DNA of 64,000 nucleotides, from the NCBI RefSeq assembly GCF_964063345.1, contig NZ_OZ061318.1:4712001-4776000 (forward strand), read 5' to 3'. Each line of letters opens with the position of its first letter. Within the stretch, counting starts at the first letter, position 1. Both the position numbers and the translations under genes were made by a program. The notes beneath the pieces were generated by a model. It ran no database searches. It saw only the letters and a list, made by a program, of their open reading frames with translations, and had not been told where the DNA came from. Source of the DNA: Pseudomonas lini (lineage in GTDB: Bacteria > Pseudomonadota > Gammaproteobacteria > Pseudomonadales > Pseudomonadaceae). Shown piece after piece: positions 8,067 to 17,628 of the stretch.

Positions 8067-9651
8067 TGTCCAGGGCGACCGGCAGCATGTTCGGGTAATC
8101 GAGGGTGTAATGCAGGCCGCGACTTTCCTTGCGCTCCATGGCTGACTGAATCATCAGCTCGGCTACCTGCGCCAGGTTACGCAGCTCGATCAAATCCCGA
8201 CTGACCTTGTAATTACTGTAGAACTCGTCGATTTCGTCCAGCAACAGACGCACCCGGTGCTGAGCCCGTTGCAAACGCTTGTTGGTGCGCACGATGCCGA
8301 CGTAGTCCCACATGAATCGCCGCAGTTCGTCCCAGTTGTGCGCAATGATCACGTCTTCGTCAGAATCAGTAACCTGGCTCGCATCCCAAACGGGCAGGGC
8401 GGTCGGAATCGACACGTCTGGCAACTGCTCAAGAATGTCCGCTGCAGCCGAACGGGCGTAAACGAAACATTCCAGCAGCGAGTTGCTGGCCATGCGGTTG
8501 GCGCCATGCAGGCCGGTGAAGCTGGTTTCACCAATTGCATACAGGCCCGGCACGTCGGTGCGGCCCCGCTGATCGACCATCACGCCGCCGCAGGTGTAGT
8601 GCGCCGCTGGCACCACCGGGATCGGTTGTTTGGTGATGTCGATGGAGAATTCCAGGCAGCGTTCATAGACCGTCGGGAAGTGCGTCTTGATGAAGTCTTC
8701 GGGTTTGTGGCTGATGTCCAGGTAGACGCAGTCGATACCCAAGCGCTTCATCTCATGGTCGATGGCGCGGGCGACGATGTCCCGTGGTGCCAGCTCGGCC
8801 CGTGGGTCGAAGCGCTGCATGAAGCGTTCGCCATTGGGCAGCTTCAGGTGGCCACCTTCGCCGCGCAGGGCTTCGGTGATCAGGAAACTCTTGGCTTGCG
8901 GGTGATAAAGGCAGGTGGGATGGAACTGGTTGAATTCCAGGTTCGCCACCCGGCAGCCCGAACGCCAAGCCATGGCAATGCCATCACCGCAGGCGCCGTC
9001 GGGGTTGCTGGTATAGAGGTAGACTTTTGCCGCGCCGCCCGAGGCAAGGATCACGAAGCGCGCGCCGTAGGTATCGACTTCACCGGTGCTACGGTTGAGC
9101 ACATAGGCGCCGAGGCAACGATCGCCTTCAAGGCCGAGGCGCTTTTCGGTGATCAGGTCGACCGCGACTCGCTGCTCCAGCAGTTCGATGTTGGGACGCT
9201 GTTTGGCCTGATCGAGCAGGGTTCTGAAGATCGCCGCGCCCGTCGCGTCGGCGGCATGGATGATGCGCCGGTGGCTATGACCGCCTTCGCGGGTCAGGTG
9301 AAACTCGAAGCCACCGTCTTCGGTGCCCGACTGTTCATCGCGGGTAAAGGGTACGCCTTGGTCGATCAGCCATTGGATAGCCTCTCTGCTGTGCTCGACC
9401 GTAAAGCGCACCGCGTCTTCATGGCACAGGCCACCACCGGCATTGAGGGTGTCATCGACGTGGGATTCGACAGTGTCGGTGTCATCCAGAACGGCAGCGA
9501 CACCGCCCTGGGCCCAGAAGGTTGAGCCATTGGCGAGGTCGCCTTTGCTCAATACGGCGATGCGCAAATGACCGGGCAAGGTCAGCGCAAGGCTCAAGCC
9601 GGCAGCGCCGCTGCCAATTACCAGAACATCGTGTTGAAACTGTTGGCTCAT
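8035..9651 (-). CDS. nadB: L-aspartate oxidase NadB
   Basis: A 538-residue flavoprotein that oxidises L-aspartate to iminoaspartate, the first step of de novo NAD synthesis. The N-terminal dinucleotide fold ([15 protein letters not shown]), the FWAQGG motif and the fumarate-reductase-type HPTCLYHP region are visible. The start at 9651 ([13 protein letters not shown]) is chosen over an upstream in-frame codon at 9777 because it gives the family length of about 540 and places the FAD motif at residue 12. Confidence 0.95.
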   Translation of the reverse strand: MSQQFQHDVLVIGSGAAGLSLALTLPGHLRIAVLSKGDLANGSTFWAQGGVAAVLDDTDTVESHVDDTLNAGGGLCHEDAVRFTVEHSREAIQWLIDQGVPFTRDEQSGTEDGGFEFHLTREGGHSHRRIIHAADATGAAIFRTLLDQAKQRPNIELLEQRVAVDLITEKRLGLEGDRCLGAYVLNRSTGEVDTYGARFVILASGGAAKVYLYTSNPDGACGDGIAMAWRSGCRVANLEFNQFHPTCLYHPQAKSFLITEALRGEGGHLKLPNGERFMQRFDPRAELAPRDIVARAIDHEMKRLGIDCVYLDISHKPEDFIKTHFPTVYERCLEFSIDITKQPIPVVPAAHYTCGGVMVDQRGRTDVPGLYAIGETSFTGLHGANRMASNSLLECFVYARSAAADILEQLPDVSIPTALPVWDASQVTDSDEDVIIAHNWDELRRFMWDYVGIVRTNKRLQRAQHRVRLLLDEIDEFYSNYKVSRDLIELRNLAQVAELMIQSAMERKESRGLHYTLDYPNMLPVALDTILVPPTYAD

Positions 9652-9927
9652 TTCAGGATTCCGCTCAAAGCGACCCGGGACGGGGTTGGCGCAAGACAGC
9701 TGGATCGGCGAGTCAAGACAGCCACACAGCCCACTAGTATATAGAGGGGGGGATCGGCACAATAGCCGGGCCAGCATGGCATTGTGAAACTACTGTGACG
9801 GAAAAGGCTGGACGCTTCGTCGGAAGTTTTTTTGAGGGCTTCGGCGACAAGGTGACTGTATCGTGGATTTAACAGTCTTTTTCTCTTCACAGTTGCACAA
9901 TGTCGGTTTCGGGCAGCTATAAATATG

Positions 9928-9954
9928 GAACTTTTGCCAAAGGCTCAAGATCAA
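9928..9954 (+). promoter_or_regulatory. Possible distal AlgU-dependent promoter of algU
   Basis: GAACTT (9928-9933) is followed after 17 bases by TCAA (9951-9954). This resembles the GAACTT-N16/17-TCnnA consensus of AlgU/RpoE. It is weaker than the proximal site. The P. aeruginosa algU operon also has more than one promoter of this type. Confidence 0.45.
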
Positions 9955-10122
9955 TAGAAGGTTGCCTGAAACAAGGGACAGTGTCGGCTTCGGTGCGGGA
10001 CTTGCGGTTGGGTCCTTGCTGACGAATCCGATGACAAGATTATTCGCGCAGCCGGGTTATCCCGCGCTGCGCTTTTCGTGCGTGCCAAATCAGAGCGCGC
10101 AGGAAACTTGCTTGAAGGGGGA

Positions 10123-10148
10123 GAACTTTTGCGAAAAGCCCGAGTCTA
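10123..10148 (+). promoter_or_regulatory. AlgU autoregulatory promoter of the algU-muc operon
   Basis: GAACTT (10123-10128), a 16-base spacer and TCTA (10145-10148) match the extracytoplasmic sigma-22/E consensus very well. The site lies about 60 bases before the algU ATG. It would let AlgU activate its own operon when released from MucA. Confidence 0.8.
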
Positions 10149-10208
10149 TGTTTGCAAGTCTGGTCGTTCAGTAATGCAAGCCTCCTTCGAGCTTATCGAG
10201 GAGTGTTC

Positions 10209-10790
10209 ATGCTAACCCAGGAAGAGGATCAGCAGCTGGTCGAGCGCGTTCAACGCGGCGACAAGCGAGCGTTCGATCTGCTAGTGCTGAAATACCAGCA
10301 CAAAATTCTCGGGTTGATCGTGCGGTTCGTGCACGACACCCATGAAGCCCAGGATGTCGCACAGGAAGCCTTTATCAAGGCATACCGTGCACTTGGTAAT
10401 TTTCGCGGAGACAGCGCGTTTTATACGTGGCTTTACCGCATCGCCATCAACACGGCGAAAAACTATCTGGTTTCACGCGGCCGCCGGCCGCCGGATAGCG
10501 ATGTCAGCTCCGAGGATGCAGAGTTCTACGATGGCGATCATGGCCTCAAGGATCTCGAGTCGCCAGAACGTGCATTGCTGCGGGATGAGATCGAAGGCAC
10601 CGTCCATCGAACCATTCAGCAACTGCCAGAAGATTTGCGTACGGCTTTAACTTTACGTGAATTCGATGGTCTGAGTTACGAGGACATTGCCAGCGTCATG
10701 CAGTGTCCGGTGGGTACCGTGCGCTCCCGGATTTTCCGCGCTCGGGAGGCCATCGATAAAGCCCTGCAGCCGTTGTTGCAGGAAAACTGA
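10209..10790 (+). CDS. algU: Extracytoplasmic-function sigma factor AlgU (RpoE)
   Basis: A 193-residue ECF sigma factor. Region 2 (DLLVLKYQHKILGLIVRFV, then DAQDVAQEAFIKAYRAL-like HEAQDVAQEAFIKAYRA) and region 4 (TLREFDGLSYEDIASVM) are intact. The start at 10209 (MLTQEEDQQLVERVQRGD) gives the exact family length; the in-frame codon at 10152 would overlap the promoter. AlgU directs the envelope-stress regulon and alginate genes and is held inactive by MucA. The operon is algU-mucA-mucB-mucD. Confidence 0.96.
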   Translation: MLTQEEDQQLVERVQRGDKRAFDLLVLKYQHKILGLIVRFVHDTHEAQDVAQEAFIKAYRALGNFRGDSAFYTWLYRIAINTAKNYLVSRGRRPPDSDVSSEDAEFYDGDHGLKDLESPERALLRDEIEGTVHRTIQQLPEDLRTALTLREFDGLSYEDIASVMQCPVGTVRSRIFRAREAIDKALQPLLQEN

Positions 10791-10820
10791 GACAGCGGCG
10801 ACAGCCAAGAGAGGAACGCC

Positions 10821-11408
10821 ATGAGTCGTGAAGCCCTGCAGGAATCGCTGTCCGCAGTGATGGATAACGAAGCGGACGAATTGGAATTGCGTCGGGTGTT
10901 GAATGCCTTCGACGATGTTGAAACCCGCGATACCTGGGCTCGTTACCAGATCGCTCGGGCAGTTATGCACAAGGATTTGTTGCTTCCTCGTCTGGACATC
11001 GCTGCGGCAGTCTCTGCTGCGCTGGCTGACGAAGCCGTACCGGCAAAAGCCTCTCGCGGTCCATGGCGCAGCCTGGGTCGTCTGGCAGTCGCTGCTTCGG
11101 TGACCGTTGCCGTGCTGGCGGGTGTTCGTCTGTACAACCAGGACGAGATCGCCGGTGTCGAGTTGGCTCAGCAATCCAGTCAACCGGGTCTGGCCGCTCC
11201 TCAGGTCAAGGGCCCCGCTGTATTGGCAGGCTACAATGAGAGTTCGGAAGCCACTGGCCCTATGGCCAACGGCGTATTGCAAGGTCAACCAGGCTGGCAC
11301 GATCAGCGTCTGCCAGGCTACTTGCGCCAACATGCTCAACAGGCTGCACTGAAAGGTACTGAGAGCGCTCTGCCTTACGCTCGTGCAGCAAGCCTGGAAA
11401 ATCGCTAA
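10821..11408 (+). CDS. mucA: Anti-sigma factor MucA
   Basis: A 195-residue inner-membrane anti-sigma factor. The N-terminal RseA-type domain (SREALQESLSAVMDNEADE) binds AlgU. One membrane segment lies near residues 84-101 (RLAVAASVTVAVLAGVRLY). The periplasmic C-terminus binds MucB. The reading frame is full length with no mucoidy-type truncation. Regulated proteolysis of MucA releases AlgU under envelope stress. Confidence 0.95.
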   Translation: MSREALQESLSAVMDNEADELELRRVLNAFDDVETRDTWARYQIARAVMHKDLLLPRLDIAAAVSAALADEAVPAKASRGPWRSLGRLAVAASVTVAVLAGVRLYNQDEIAGVELAQQSSQPGLAAPQVKGPAVLAGYNESSEATGPMANGVLQGQPGWHDQRLPGYLRQHAQQAALKGTESALPYARAASLENR

Positions 11409-11416
11409 GGAGGATC

Positions 11417-12379
11417 ATGCGCGCCATACCTCTACTTACGCTTCTGCTCAGTGGCTGGTTTGTTGTTCCAGCCCACGCCGATGAAGCCCAGGACTGGCTG
11501 AAGCGTCTGGGACAGGCCGAGCAAACGCAGAGCTTTCACGGTACTTTCGTCTACGAGCGTAACGGTAGTTTCTCTACCCATAACATCTGGCATCGCGTCC
11601 AGGATGGCAAGGTCCGCGAGCGTTTACTCCAGCTCGACGGCTCGGCACAGGAAGTCGTGCGCATTGATGGGCATACTCAATGCGTGAGCGGCACCCTGAT
11701 AGCAGGGCTGGGGGACTCACCCAACTCCACCGCTCGTGCACTCGATCCACAAAAGCTAAAGAATTGGTACGACCTTGCCGTCATTGGCAAGTCGCGTGTG
11801 GCCGGGCGTGCGGCAGTGATTGTGTCGTTGACGCCTCGCGATCAGCATCGCTACGGTTTTGAATTGCATCTGGACAAGGAAACCGGTTTGCCGTTGAAGT
11901 CATTGTTGCTCAATGACAAAGGGCAACTGCTGGAGCGGTTCCAGTTCACCCGACTGGATACTGTCGAGGTGCCTTCCGACAGCGATTTGCAGGCCGGTTC
12001 TGATTGCAAACCCGTTACCCTCGACAGTGATAAGGCTTCCGCCGTCAAAACTGCGCAGGTCTGGCATTCCGACTGGTTGCCGCCAGGTTTCGAGCTGACC
12101 AGCAGTACCTCTCACAAGGACCCGGAGACCAAAGCCCAGGTCAACAGTCTGATGTTCGACGACGGTCTGGCCCGATTCTCGGTGTTCCTTGAGCCGTTGA
12201 ATGGCGCAACAGTCACTGACACGCGCACCCAGTTGGGGCCGACCGTTGCTGTCTCCCGGCGATTGACTACTCCGCAAGGCGAGATGATGGTGACCGTGGT
12301 CGGTGAAATACCGATTGGCACCGCCGAACGGATTGCGCTGTCCATGCGCAACGATGCCGCGGCTACCAGCAAGCAGTGA
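11417..12379 (+). CDS. mucB: Periplasmic negative regulator MucB (RseB)
   Basis: A 320-residue periplasmic protein with a signal peptide of about 21 residues (cleavage near VVPAHA). It has the MucB/RseB N-terminal domain (AEQTQSFHGTFVYERNG) and C-terminal domain, which starts around residue 215. It protects the periplasmic part of MucA from cleavage until lipoproteins or LPS signals bind it. It starts 8 bases after mucA with AGGAGG-like spacing, so the two are co-translated. Confidence 0.95.
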   Translation: MRAIPLLTLLLSGWFVVPAHADEAQDWLKRLGQAEQTQSFHGTFVYERNGSFSTHNIWHRVQDGKVRERLLQLDGSAQEVVRIDGHTQCVSGTLIAGLGDSPNSTARALDPQKLKNWYDLAVIGKSRVAGRAAVIVSLTPRDQHRYGFELHLDKETGLPLKSLLLNDKGQLLERFQFTRLDTVEVPSDSDLQAGSDCKPVTLDSDKASAVKTAQVWHSDWLPPGFELTSSTSHKDPETKAQVNSLMFDDGLARFSVFLEPLNGATVTDTRTQLGPTVAVSRRLTTPQGEMMVTVVGEIPIGTAERIALSMRNDAAATSKQ

Positions 12380-12626
12380 GCTGATCAGCCATGCTCCTCA
12401 ATCGGGCTTTTGATTGTGCGGGAGGTCAGCAATGCCTATCCCGCCATTGACGCCTCGAAATGTTTTGCCGAGCATTTTCATTTGCAAATATCCCCAAAAT
12501 TTTTTATAGGTCAGAACCCCTCGGCTCTGGCCTTGTTTGTTGTTCCCGGAACAAAAATACCGGCGTATCGTTTCCGGTGTTCCTTGCTCCATATCGCTTA
12601 ACCATGCTCGTCGTAACGGGAGCCGT
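12380..12626. other. Gap between mucB and mucD where mucC would lie
   Basis: This stretch of about 250 bases holds no gene of MucC/RseC size. The only frames are short and without family features. In P. aeruginosa mucC sits here; its absence is known for P. syringae and fits this lineage. A promoter for mucD alone could be present but cannot be assigned. Confidence 0.6.
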
Positions 12627-14057
12627 ATGTCGATACCACGCTTGAAGTCTTATCTCTCCATTTTTGCCACCGTGCTGGTGCTCGGTCAGGCGGTCGCTGC
12701 GCAAGCGGTCGAGTTGCCTGATTTCACGCAGTTGGTCGAGCAAGCCTCGCCCGCGGTGGTTAACATCAGTACTACCCAGAAGCTGCCGGACCGTAAGGTG
12801 TCCAGCGAGCAAATGCCTGACCTTGAAGGTTTGCCGCCAATGCTGCGCGAATTCTTTGAGCGGGGCATGCCGCAGCAGCCACGTTCCCCTCGTGGCGATC
12901 GTCAGCGTGAAGCGCAATCCCTGGGCTCGGGCTTTATCATTTCGTCCGACGGCTACATCCTGACTAACAACCATGTGATTGCCGATGCGGACGAGATTCT
13001 CGTGCGCCTCGCCGATCGCAGTGAGTTGAAGGCCAAGCTGATCGGTACCGATCCGCGCTCTGACGTCGCTTTGCTGAAAATCGAAGGCAAGGACCTGCCG
13101 GTTCTGAAGCTTGGCAAGTCGCAAGACCTGAAAGCCGGTCAGTGGGTCGTGGCCATCGGTTCGCCGTTCGGCTTTGATCACACGGTGACCCAAGGTATTG
13201 TCAGCGCCATCGGCCGCAGCCTGCCGAACGAAAACTATGTGCCGTTCATCCAGACCGACGTGCCGATCAACCCGGGCAACTCCGGTGGTCCGCTGTTCAA
13301 CCTGGCCGGTGAAGTGGTCGGCATCAACTCGCAGATCTACACCCGCTCCGGCGGCTTCATGGGCGTGTCCTTCGCAATCCCTATCGATGTGGCGATGGAC
13401 GTTTCCAATCAGCTGAAAAGCGGCGGTAAAGTCAGCCGTGGCTGGTTGGGCGTAGTGATCCAGGAAGTGAACAAGGATCTGGCCGAGTCGTTCGGTCTCG
13501 AGAAGCCGGCCGGTGCGCTGGTGGCTCAGATCCAGGATGACGGTCCGGCTGCCAAGGGTGGCCTGCAAGTGGGCGACGTGATCCTCAGCATGAACGGTCA
13601 ACCGATCGTCATGTCCGCCGATCTGCCGCATCTGGTGGGCGCGCTGAAGGCTGGCGCGAAAGCCGATCTTGAAGTGATCCGCGAAGGCAAGCGCAAGAAC
13701 GTTGAGTTGACCGTCGGGGCTATCCCCGAAGAAGGCAAAGAGTTGGAAGCCCTGCCTAAATCCAGCGTCGAGCGCAGCAGCAATCGCCTGGGTGTTTCCG
13801 TGGCCGAGCTGACCGAGGAGCAGAAGAAAACCCTCGACCTCAAGGGTGGTGTGGTTATCAAGGAAGTTCAGGACGGTCCTGCTGCCTTGATCGGCTTGCA
13901 GCCGGGCGATGTGATTACTCACCTGAACAACCAGGCGATCGGCTCCTCCAAGGAGTTCACGGACATTGCCAAGGCGCTGCCGAAGAACCGCTCGGTGTCG
14001 ATGCGGGTTCTGCGTCAAGGTCGCGCCAGCTTCATCACCTTCAAACTGGCTGAATAA
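12627..14057 (+). CDS. mucD: Periplasmic serine protease MucD (DegP/HtrA family)
   Basis: A 476-residue HtrA protease. A signal peptide ends near AVAAQAVE (about residue 26). The catalytic triad is visible in TNNHVIAD (His), SDVALLKI (Asp) and GNSGGPLF (Ser), and two PDZ domains follow (about 270-360 and 385-470). The start at 12627 (MSIPRLKSYLS) has GGGAG before it and is preferred over the in-frame 12537. It degrades misfolded envelope proteins and dampens AlgU activation. A strong terminator follows. Confidence 0.95.
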   Translation: MSIPRLKSYLSIFATVLVLGQAVAAQAVELPDFTQLVEQASPAVVNISTTQKLPDRKVSSEQMPDLEGLPPMLREFFERGMPQQPRSPRGDRQREAQSLGSGFIISSDGYILTNNHVIADADEILVRLADRSELKAKLIGTDPRSDVALLKIEGKDLPVLKLGKSQDLKAGQWVVAIGSPFGFDHTVTQGIVSAIGRSLPNENYVPFIQTDVPINPGNSGGPLFNLAGEVVGINSQIYTRSGGFMGVSFAIPIDVAMDVSNQLKSGGKVSRGWLGVVIQEVNKDLAESFGLEKPAGALVAQIQDDGPAAKGGLQVGDVILSMNGQPIVMSADLPHLVGALKAGAKADLEVIREGKRKNVELTVGAIPEEGKELEALPKSSVERSSNRLGVSVAELTEEQKKTLDLKGGVVIKEVQDGPAALIGLQPGDVITHLNNQAIGSSKEFTDIAKALPKNRSVSMRVLRQGRASFITFKLAE

Positions 14058-14080
14058 ACCGGTTGTCGGCTGAATAAAAA

Positions 14081-14107
14081 ACCGCCTCGAAAGAGGCGGT
14101 TTTTTTG
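14081..14107. terminator. Bidirectional rho-independent terminator, mucD / bepA
   Basis: The stem ACCGCCTC (14081-14088) pairs with GAGGCGGT (14093-14100), with a GAAA tetraloop and a run of T residues after it. The A-run in front gives a U-run on the opposite strand, so it can stop both convergent genes. Confidence 0.9.
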
Positions 14108-14146
14108 TACCTGGATTTTTTGTGTTTGTGCTTTTTTCTGAAGGCG

Positions 14147-15580
14147 TCAGCCCATCATGTCCTTGACCATACGTTCCTGCTCCATCAACTCACGTTGCCG
14201 TGCGTCGATGCGCGATGACAGCGGGAAGTTGCTGCCAGCCTTGCGTTTGGCGAAGTCCAGTTGCTGGATCGCCTGGCGATAGTCGCCGACCAGCGCAAAG
14301 TACTCCGCGCGCGCCTGATGCAGGCCGATGATGTTGCCCGACAGACCGCGAGTCTCGGCCACCATGTACCAGACGTCCGGATCATCGGGTCGGCTCTTGA
14401 GCAGGTTCTCCAGCGCTTTTTCCGCTTCGGCGGCTCGATTCTGCTTGAGCAGCAGATCGACACGCACCTGATTCAGCGGGTAGTTGCCGGGATATTGAGT
14501 GAGCATCCGGTCGACCCGTGATTGAGCATCGGGCAGACGATTATTGGTGATGTCGAGATCGACCTGCGCCAGGTTGTAGATGATCTCGTTCGGTGATTTG
14601 GCCAGCAGCAGCTTGAGGTTCTCCCGAGCCTCATTCAGCTGGCCGCCCTTGATCTGGGCGATCGCGAGGCCATAGCGCGCGACGTCATTTTTCGGGTTTT
14701 CATCGAGTTGGGCCCGGAAGCGCTTGGCGCCCAGGCCTGGGGTTTCTTCATAGATCAGCTGCACGCGTGCCCGAATCAGCTGGTAACGCATGCTGTCTTC
14801 AATACCGCCCGGTTTGGCCTGTTCGGCGCGGTTGCGGGTGTCGGCGATCCGCGATTCGGTCACCGGGTGAGTCAGCAGGAATTCCGGTGGCTTGGCGTCG
14901 AAGCGGTACTGGCGCATCAGCCGTTCGAACATGGTCGGCATCGAACGCGGATCGTAACCGGCCTTTTCCAGATTCATGATGCCGATACGGTCGGCTTCCT
15001 GTTCGTTCTGGCGCGAGAAGCGTCGTTGTTCCTGAATCGCCGCCGCCTGAGTACCGGCAATGGCCGCGATCCCGGCATCGCCTGCACCGGCCGCGGCAAT
15101 CACGATGCCGGCCAGCAGCGCAGCCATCATGGGCACTTGCATGCGTTGCGACGCTTCGACACCGCGGGCGAAGTGACGCTGCGACAAGTGAGCCAGTTCG
15201 TGGGCCAGTACCGAGGCATATTCACCTTCGGTCTGGGCATTGAGGAACAAGCCACCATTGACGCCGACGATCCCGCCTGGCGCAGCAAAAGCGTTGAGCT
15301 GCGGGCTGTTGATCAGGATGAATTCCAGGCGCCGGTCATTGACCTGGCTGGTCTCCACCAGCCGGTAGACGCTGGATTCGACGTAATCCTTGAGTTGCGG
15401 ATCGTTGAGCTGCGACACCTGGCTGCGCAACAGCGCCAGCCACGCACGGCCCAGTTGGTGTTCCTGTTGCGGCGAGACGATGGCAGAACTGGCGTCACCG
15501 AGTGACGGCAAGTCGTCGGCGAAGCCCGGTGAGGCGAGCAGGCAAGCGAGCGTCAGCAGGGTAGGGCGCAAAAAAGTCAT
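14147..15580 (-). CDS. bepA: Periplasmic M48 metalloprotease, BepA/YfgC-like
   Basis: A 477-residue exported protein. It has a signal peptide (to about residue 21), an M48 peptidase domain with zinc motif HELAH (in VLAHELAHLSQRHFARG) and the third ligand region around EQEADRIG. A C-terminal TPR region covers about 300-465. BepA-type proteins act as chaperone/protease for outer-membrane assembly of LptD and BAM substrates. ATG at 15580 is chosen over a TTG at 15601 because it has a better ribosome site and a normal signal peptide. Confidence 0.88.
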   Translation of the reverse strand: MTFLRPTLLTLACLLASPGFADDLPSLGDASSAIVSPQQEHQLGRAWLALLRSQVSQLNDPQLKDYVESSVYRLVETSQVNDRRLEFILINSPQLNAFAAPGGIVGVNGGLFLNAQTEGEYASVLAHELAHLSQRHFARGVEASQRMQVPMMAALLAGIVIAAAGAGDAGIAAIAGTQAAAIQEQRRFSRQNEQEADRIGIMNLEKAGYDPRSMPTMFERLMRQYRFDAKPPEFLLTHPVTESRIADTRNRAEQAKPGGIEDSMRYQLIRARVQLIYEETPGLGAKRFRAQLDENPKNDVARYGLAIAQIKGGQLNEARENLKLLLAKSPNEIIYNLAQVDLDITNNRLPDAQSRVDRMLTQYPGNYPLNQVRVDLLLKQNRAAEAEKALENLLKSRPDDPDVWYMVAETRGLSGNIIGLHQARAEYFALVGDYRQAIQQLDFAKRKAGSNFPLSSRIDARQRELMEQERMVKDMMG

Positions 15581-15678
15581 GCACAAAGCCTTAGTCGACA
15601 AAGACCTTACTGTAGCCGGACACTACGCTTGGGACCAGATATTCTAAGCGGCTTAACCCCCTGCCCCGGAGTGATTCG

Positions 15679-15918
15679 ATGACTGATGCTGTAACTCACG
15701 ACGCCGAACTGGACGCCAGCGGTCTGAATTGTCCGTTGCCGTTGCTGAAGGCCAAACTGGAACTCAACCGACTGGCCAGCGGTGCGGTACTCAAGGTAAT
15801 CGCTACCGATGCAGGTTCCCAGCGCGACTTTCGCACCTTTGCCCGATTGGCCGGTCATACGCTGCTTCGTGAAGAAGATGAGGCGGGCGTTTACCGCTAT
15901 TGGTTGAAAAAAGCCTGA
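15679..15918 (+). CDS. tusA: Sulfur carrier protein TusA family
   Basis: A 79-residue protein of the TusA/SirA family with the sulfur-accepting cysteine in the signature DASGLNCPLPLLKAK. The family relays persulfide sulfur, for example toward tRNA 2-thiouridine formation. It precedes the PerM-like gene by 31 bases in the same direction. Several TusA-like paralogues exist in Pseudomonas, so the precise pathway is not fixed by sequence alone. Confidence 0.85.
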   Translation: MTDAVTHDAELDASGLNCPLPLLKAKLELNRLASGAVLKVIATDAGSQRDFRTFARLAGHTLLREEDEAGVYRYWLKKA

Positions 15919-15949
15919 AACCTGCTGCGTTCGTTTCTAAGGATTATTG

Positions 15950-17020
15950 ATGTTCAAGGTGTTACGCGACTGGATTCAGCGCTACTTCTCGGATGAAGAG
16001 GCCGTGGTGCTGGCGGTGCTGCTGTTTCTGGCATTTACCGCGGTGCTCACCCTGGGTGGAATGCTCGCGCCGGTACTGGCCGGTATGGTGCTGGCGTATC
16101 TGATGCAGGGGCTGGTGGTGACCCTCGAACGCCTACGCGTGCCGGGTGGCGTGGCCGTGGGGCTGGTCTTCGCGTTATTCATGGGGTTGTTGCTGGTCTT
16201 TATCATCATCGTGGTGCCACTGCTCTGGCATCAACTGATCACGCTGTTCAACGAGTTGCCCGGCATGCTCGCCAAGTGGCAGTCACTGCTGTTGTTGCTG
16301 CCCGAGCGCTATCCGCACCTGGTGTCGGACGAGCAAGTGCTGCAGGCGATCGAAGTGGCGCGGGGCGAGATCGGCAAATTCGGTCAGTGGGCGCTGACAT
16401 TCTCGTTGTCGAGTCTGCCGCTGCTGGTGAACATCATGATCTACCTGGTGCTGGTGCCGATCCTGGTGTTCTTCTTTCTCAAGGACCGGGAGATGATCGG
16501 CCAGTGGGTGCGAGGTTATCTGCCGCGCGAGCGGGCGCTGATCACCCGGGTCGCCCAGGAAATGAATCGGCAGATCGCCAATTACATTCGCGGCAAGGTC
16601 ATCGAAATCTTCATTTGCGGTGGCGTGACTTACATTGCGTTCGTGGCCCTGGGGCTCAACTATTCGGCGCTGCTGGCGTTGCTGGTGGGTGTTTCGGTGG
16701 TGGTGCCTTACGTCGGGGCGGTGGTGGTGACCGTGCCAGTGCTGCTGATTGCGCTGTTCCAGTGGGGCTGGAGCGATCAGTTCATCTATTTGATGGCGGT
16801 CTACGGGATCATCCAGACACTTGATGGCAACGTGCTGGTGCCGCTGCTGTTCTCGGAAGCGGTCAACCTGCATCCGGTGGCGATCATTTGCGCGGTGCTG
16901 TTGTTTGGCGGGTTGTGGGGTTTCTGGGGTGTGTTCTTTGCGATTCCCCTGGCGACGCTGTTCAAGGCTGTGCTGGATGCCTGGCCGCGCAAGGAGCCGA
17001 TGGTGGCGCCGCTGCTTTAA
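15950..17020 (+). CDS. PerM / AI-2E transporter family membrane protein
   Basis: A 356-residue protein with about seven to eight membrane segments. It has the PerM family pattern: an N-terminal pair, a soluble stretch (about 120-150), then LVLVPILVFFFLKDR, ALLALLVGVSVVVPYVGAVV and a long last hydrophobic region. The family is annotated as permease PerM or AI-2 exporter, and true substrates are mostly unknown. ATG at 15950 follows AAGGAT and is preferred over a TTG three bases earlier. Confidence 0.85.
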   Translation: MFKVLRDWIQRYFSDEEAVVLAVLLFLAFTAVLTLGGMLAPVLAGMVLAYLMQGLVVTLERLRVPGGVAVGLVFALFMGLLLVFIIIVVPLLWHQLITLFNELPGMLAKWQSLLLLLPERYPHLVSDEQVLQAIEVARGEIGKFGQWALTFSLSSLPLLVNIMIYLVLVPILVFFFLKDREMIGQWVRGYLPRERALITRVAQEMNRQIANYIRGKVIEIFICGGVTYIAFVALGLNYSALLALLVGVSVVVPYVGAVVVTVPVLLIALFQWGWSDQFIYLMAVYGIIQTLDGNVLVPLLFSEAVNLHPVAIICAVLLFGGLWGFWGVFFAIPLATLFKAVLDAWPRKEPMVAPLL

Positions 17021-17050
17021 TGGTCAGTGCTCGTTATGCGGTGAGGCTGA

Positions 17051-17127
17051 TGGCCTCATCCCGAGCAGGCTCGGTCCCACAGGGTTTGCGCAAATCCTGT
17101 GGGCGCGAGCCTGCTCGCGATGGCGTC
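17051..17127. repeat. REP-type inverted repeat, second sequence class
   Basis: CGAGCAGGCTCG near 17072-17083 is mirrored by CGAGCCTGCTCG near 17105-17116, and CCCACAGG/CCTGTGGG forms the inner arms. It differs in sequence from the GGCGAGGGAGCTTGCTCC class seen elsewhere in the window. It lies between the convergent perM-like and bcp genes. Confidence 0.8.
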
Positions 17128-17144
17128 CGAACGGGCTAGATGAA

Positions 17145-17618
17145 TCAGGCTTTATTGAGGGCCTGAGCCGCAGCCAAAACCGCATCCACATGCCCCGGCA
17201 CCTTCACGCCGCGCCATTCCTGACGCAGCACGCCGTTCTTGTCGATCAGGAACGTGCTGCGATCAACGCCCATATATTCCTTGCCGTAGAGCTTTTTCAG
17301 TTTGATCACGTCGAACAGCTGGCACAGCGCTTCTTCCTTGTCACTGATCAGTTCGAAGGTAAACGACTGCTTGGCCTTGAAGTTTTCGTGGGATTTCAGG
17401 CTGTCGCGAGACACGCCGAAGACTTCGGTGTTGGCAGCTTTAAAGGCTTCAAGCTGATCACGAAAACCCTGACCCTGGGTGGTGCAGCCCGGCGTGCTGT
17501 CCTTCGGATAGAAGTAAATCACCACTTGCTTGCCTTTGAGGCCCGCGAGGCTGACGGATTGCCCGCTGGTGGCGGGTGCTTCGAAGTCGGCAACCGGTTG
17601 GTCGATGGCTACGGCCAT
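17145..17618 (-). CDS. bcp: Thioredoxin-dependent peroxiredoxin Bcp
   Basis: A 157-residue AhpC/TSA-family peroxidase of the Bcp/PrxQ group. The peroxidatic cysteine lies in YPKDSTPGCTTQGQGFRD; the residue five positions on, where many family members have a resolving Cys, is Gln, so a one-cysteine or distal mechanism is likely. It reduces hydroperoxides with thioredoxin. The start at 17618 gives the family length; 17660 would overlap gcvR. It is next to gcvR, the usual Pseudomonas order. Confidence 0.92.
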   Translation of the reverse strand: MAVAIDQPVADFEAPATSGQSVSLAGLKGKQVVIYFYPKDSTPGCTTQGQGFRDQLEAFKAANTEVFGVSRDSLKSHENFKAKQSFTFELISDKEEALCQLFDVIKLKKLYGKEYMGVDRSTFLIDKNGVLRQEWRGVKVPGHVDAVLAAAQALNKA

Positions 17619-17628
17619 GAAAGCTTCC

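Larger units (their letters stand above)
9652..10208. promoter_or_regulatory. nadB / algU divergent intergenic region
   Basis: A 557-bp gap between divergent genes with no convincing coding sequence. It carries two matches to the AlgU (sigma-22/E) promoter, listed separately, which point toward algU. The nadB promoter should be near its left end, but I cannot mark it. Confidence 0.6.

Noticed and set aside
12410-12601. Short frame between mucB and mucD considered as MucC
   Set aside because: Too short, no membrane segments or cysteine pattern of RseC.
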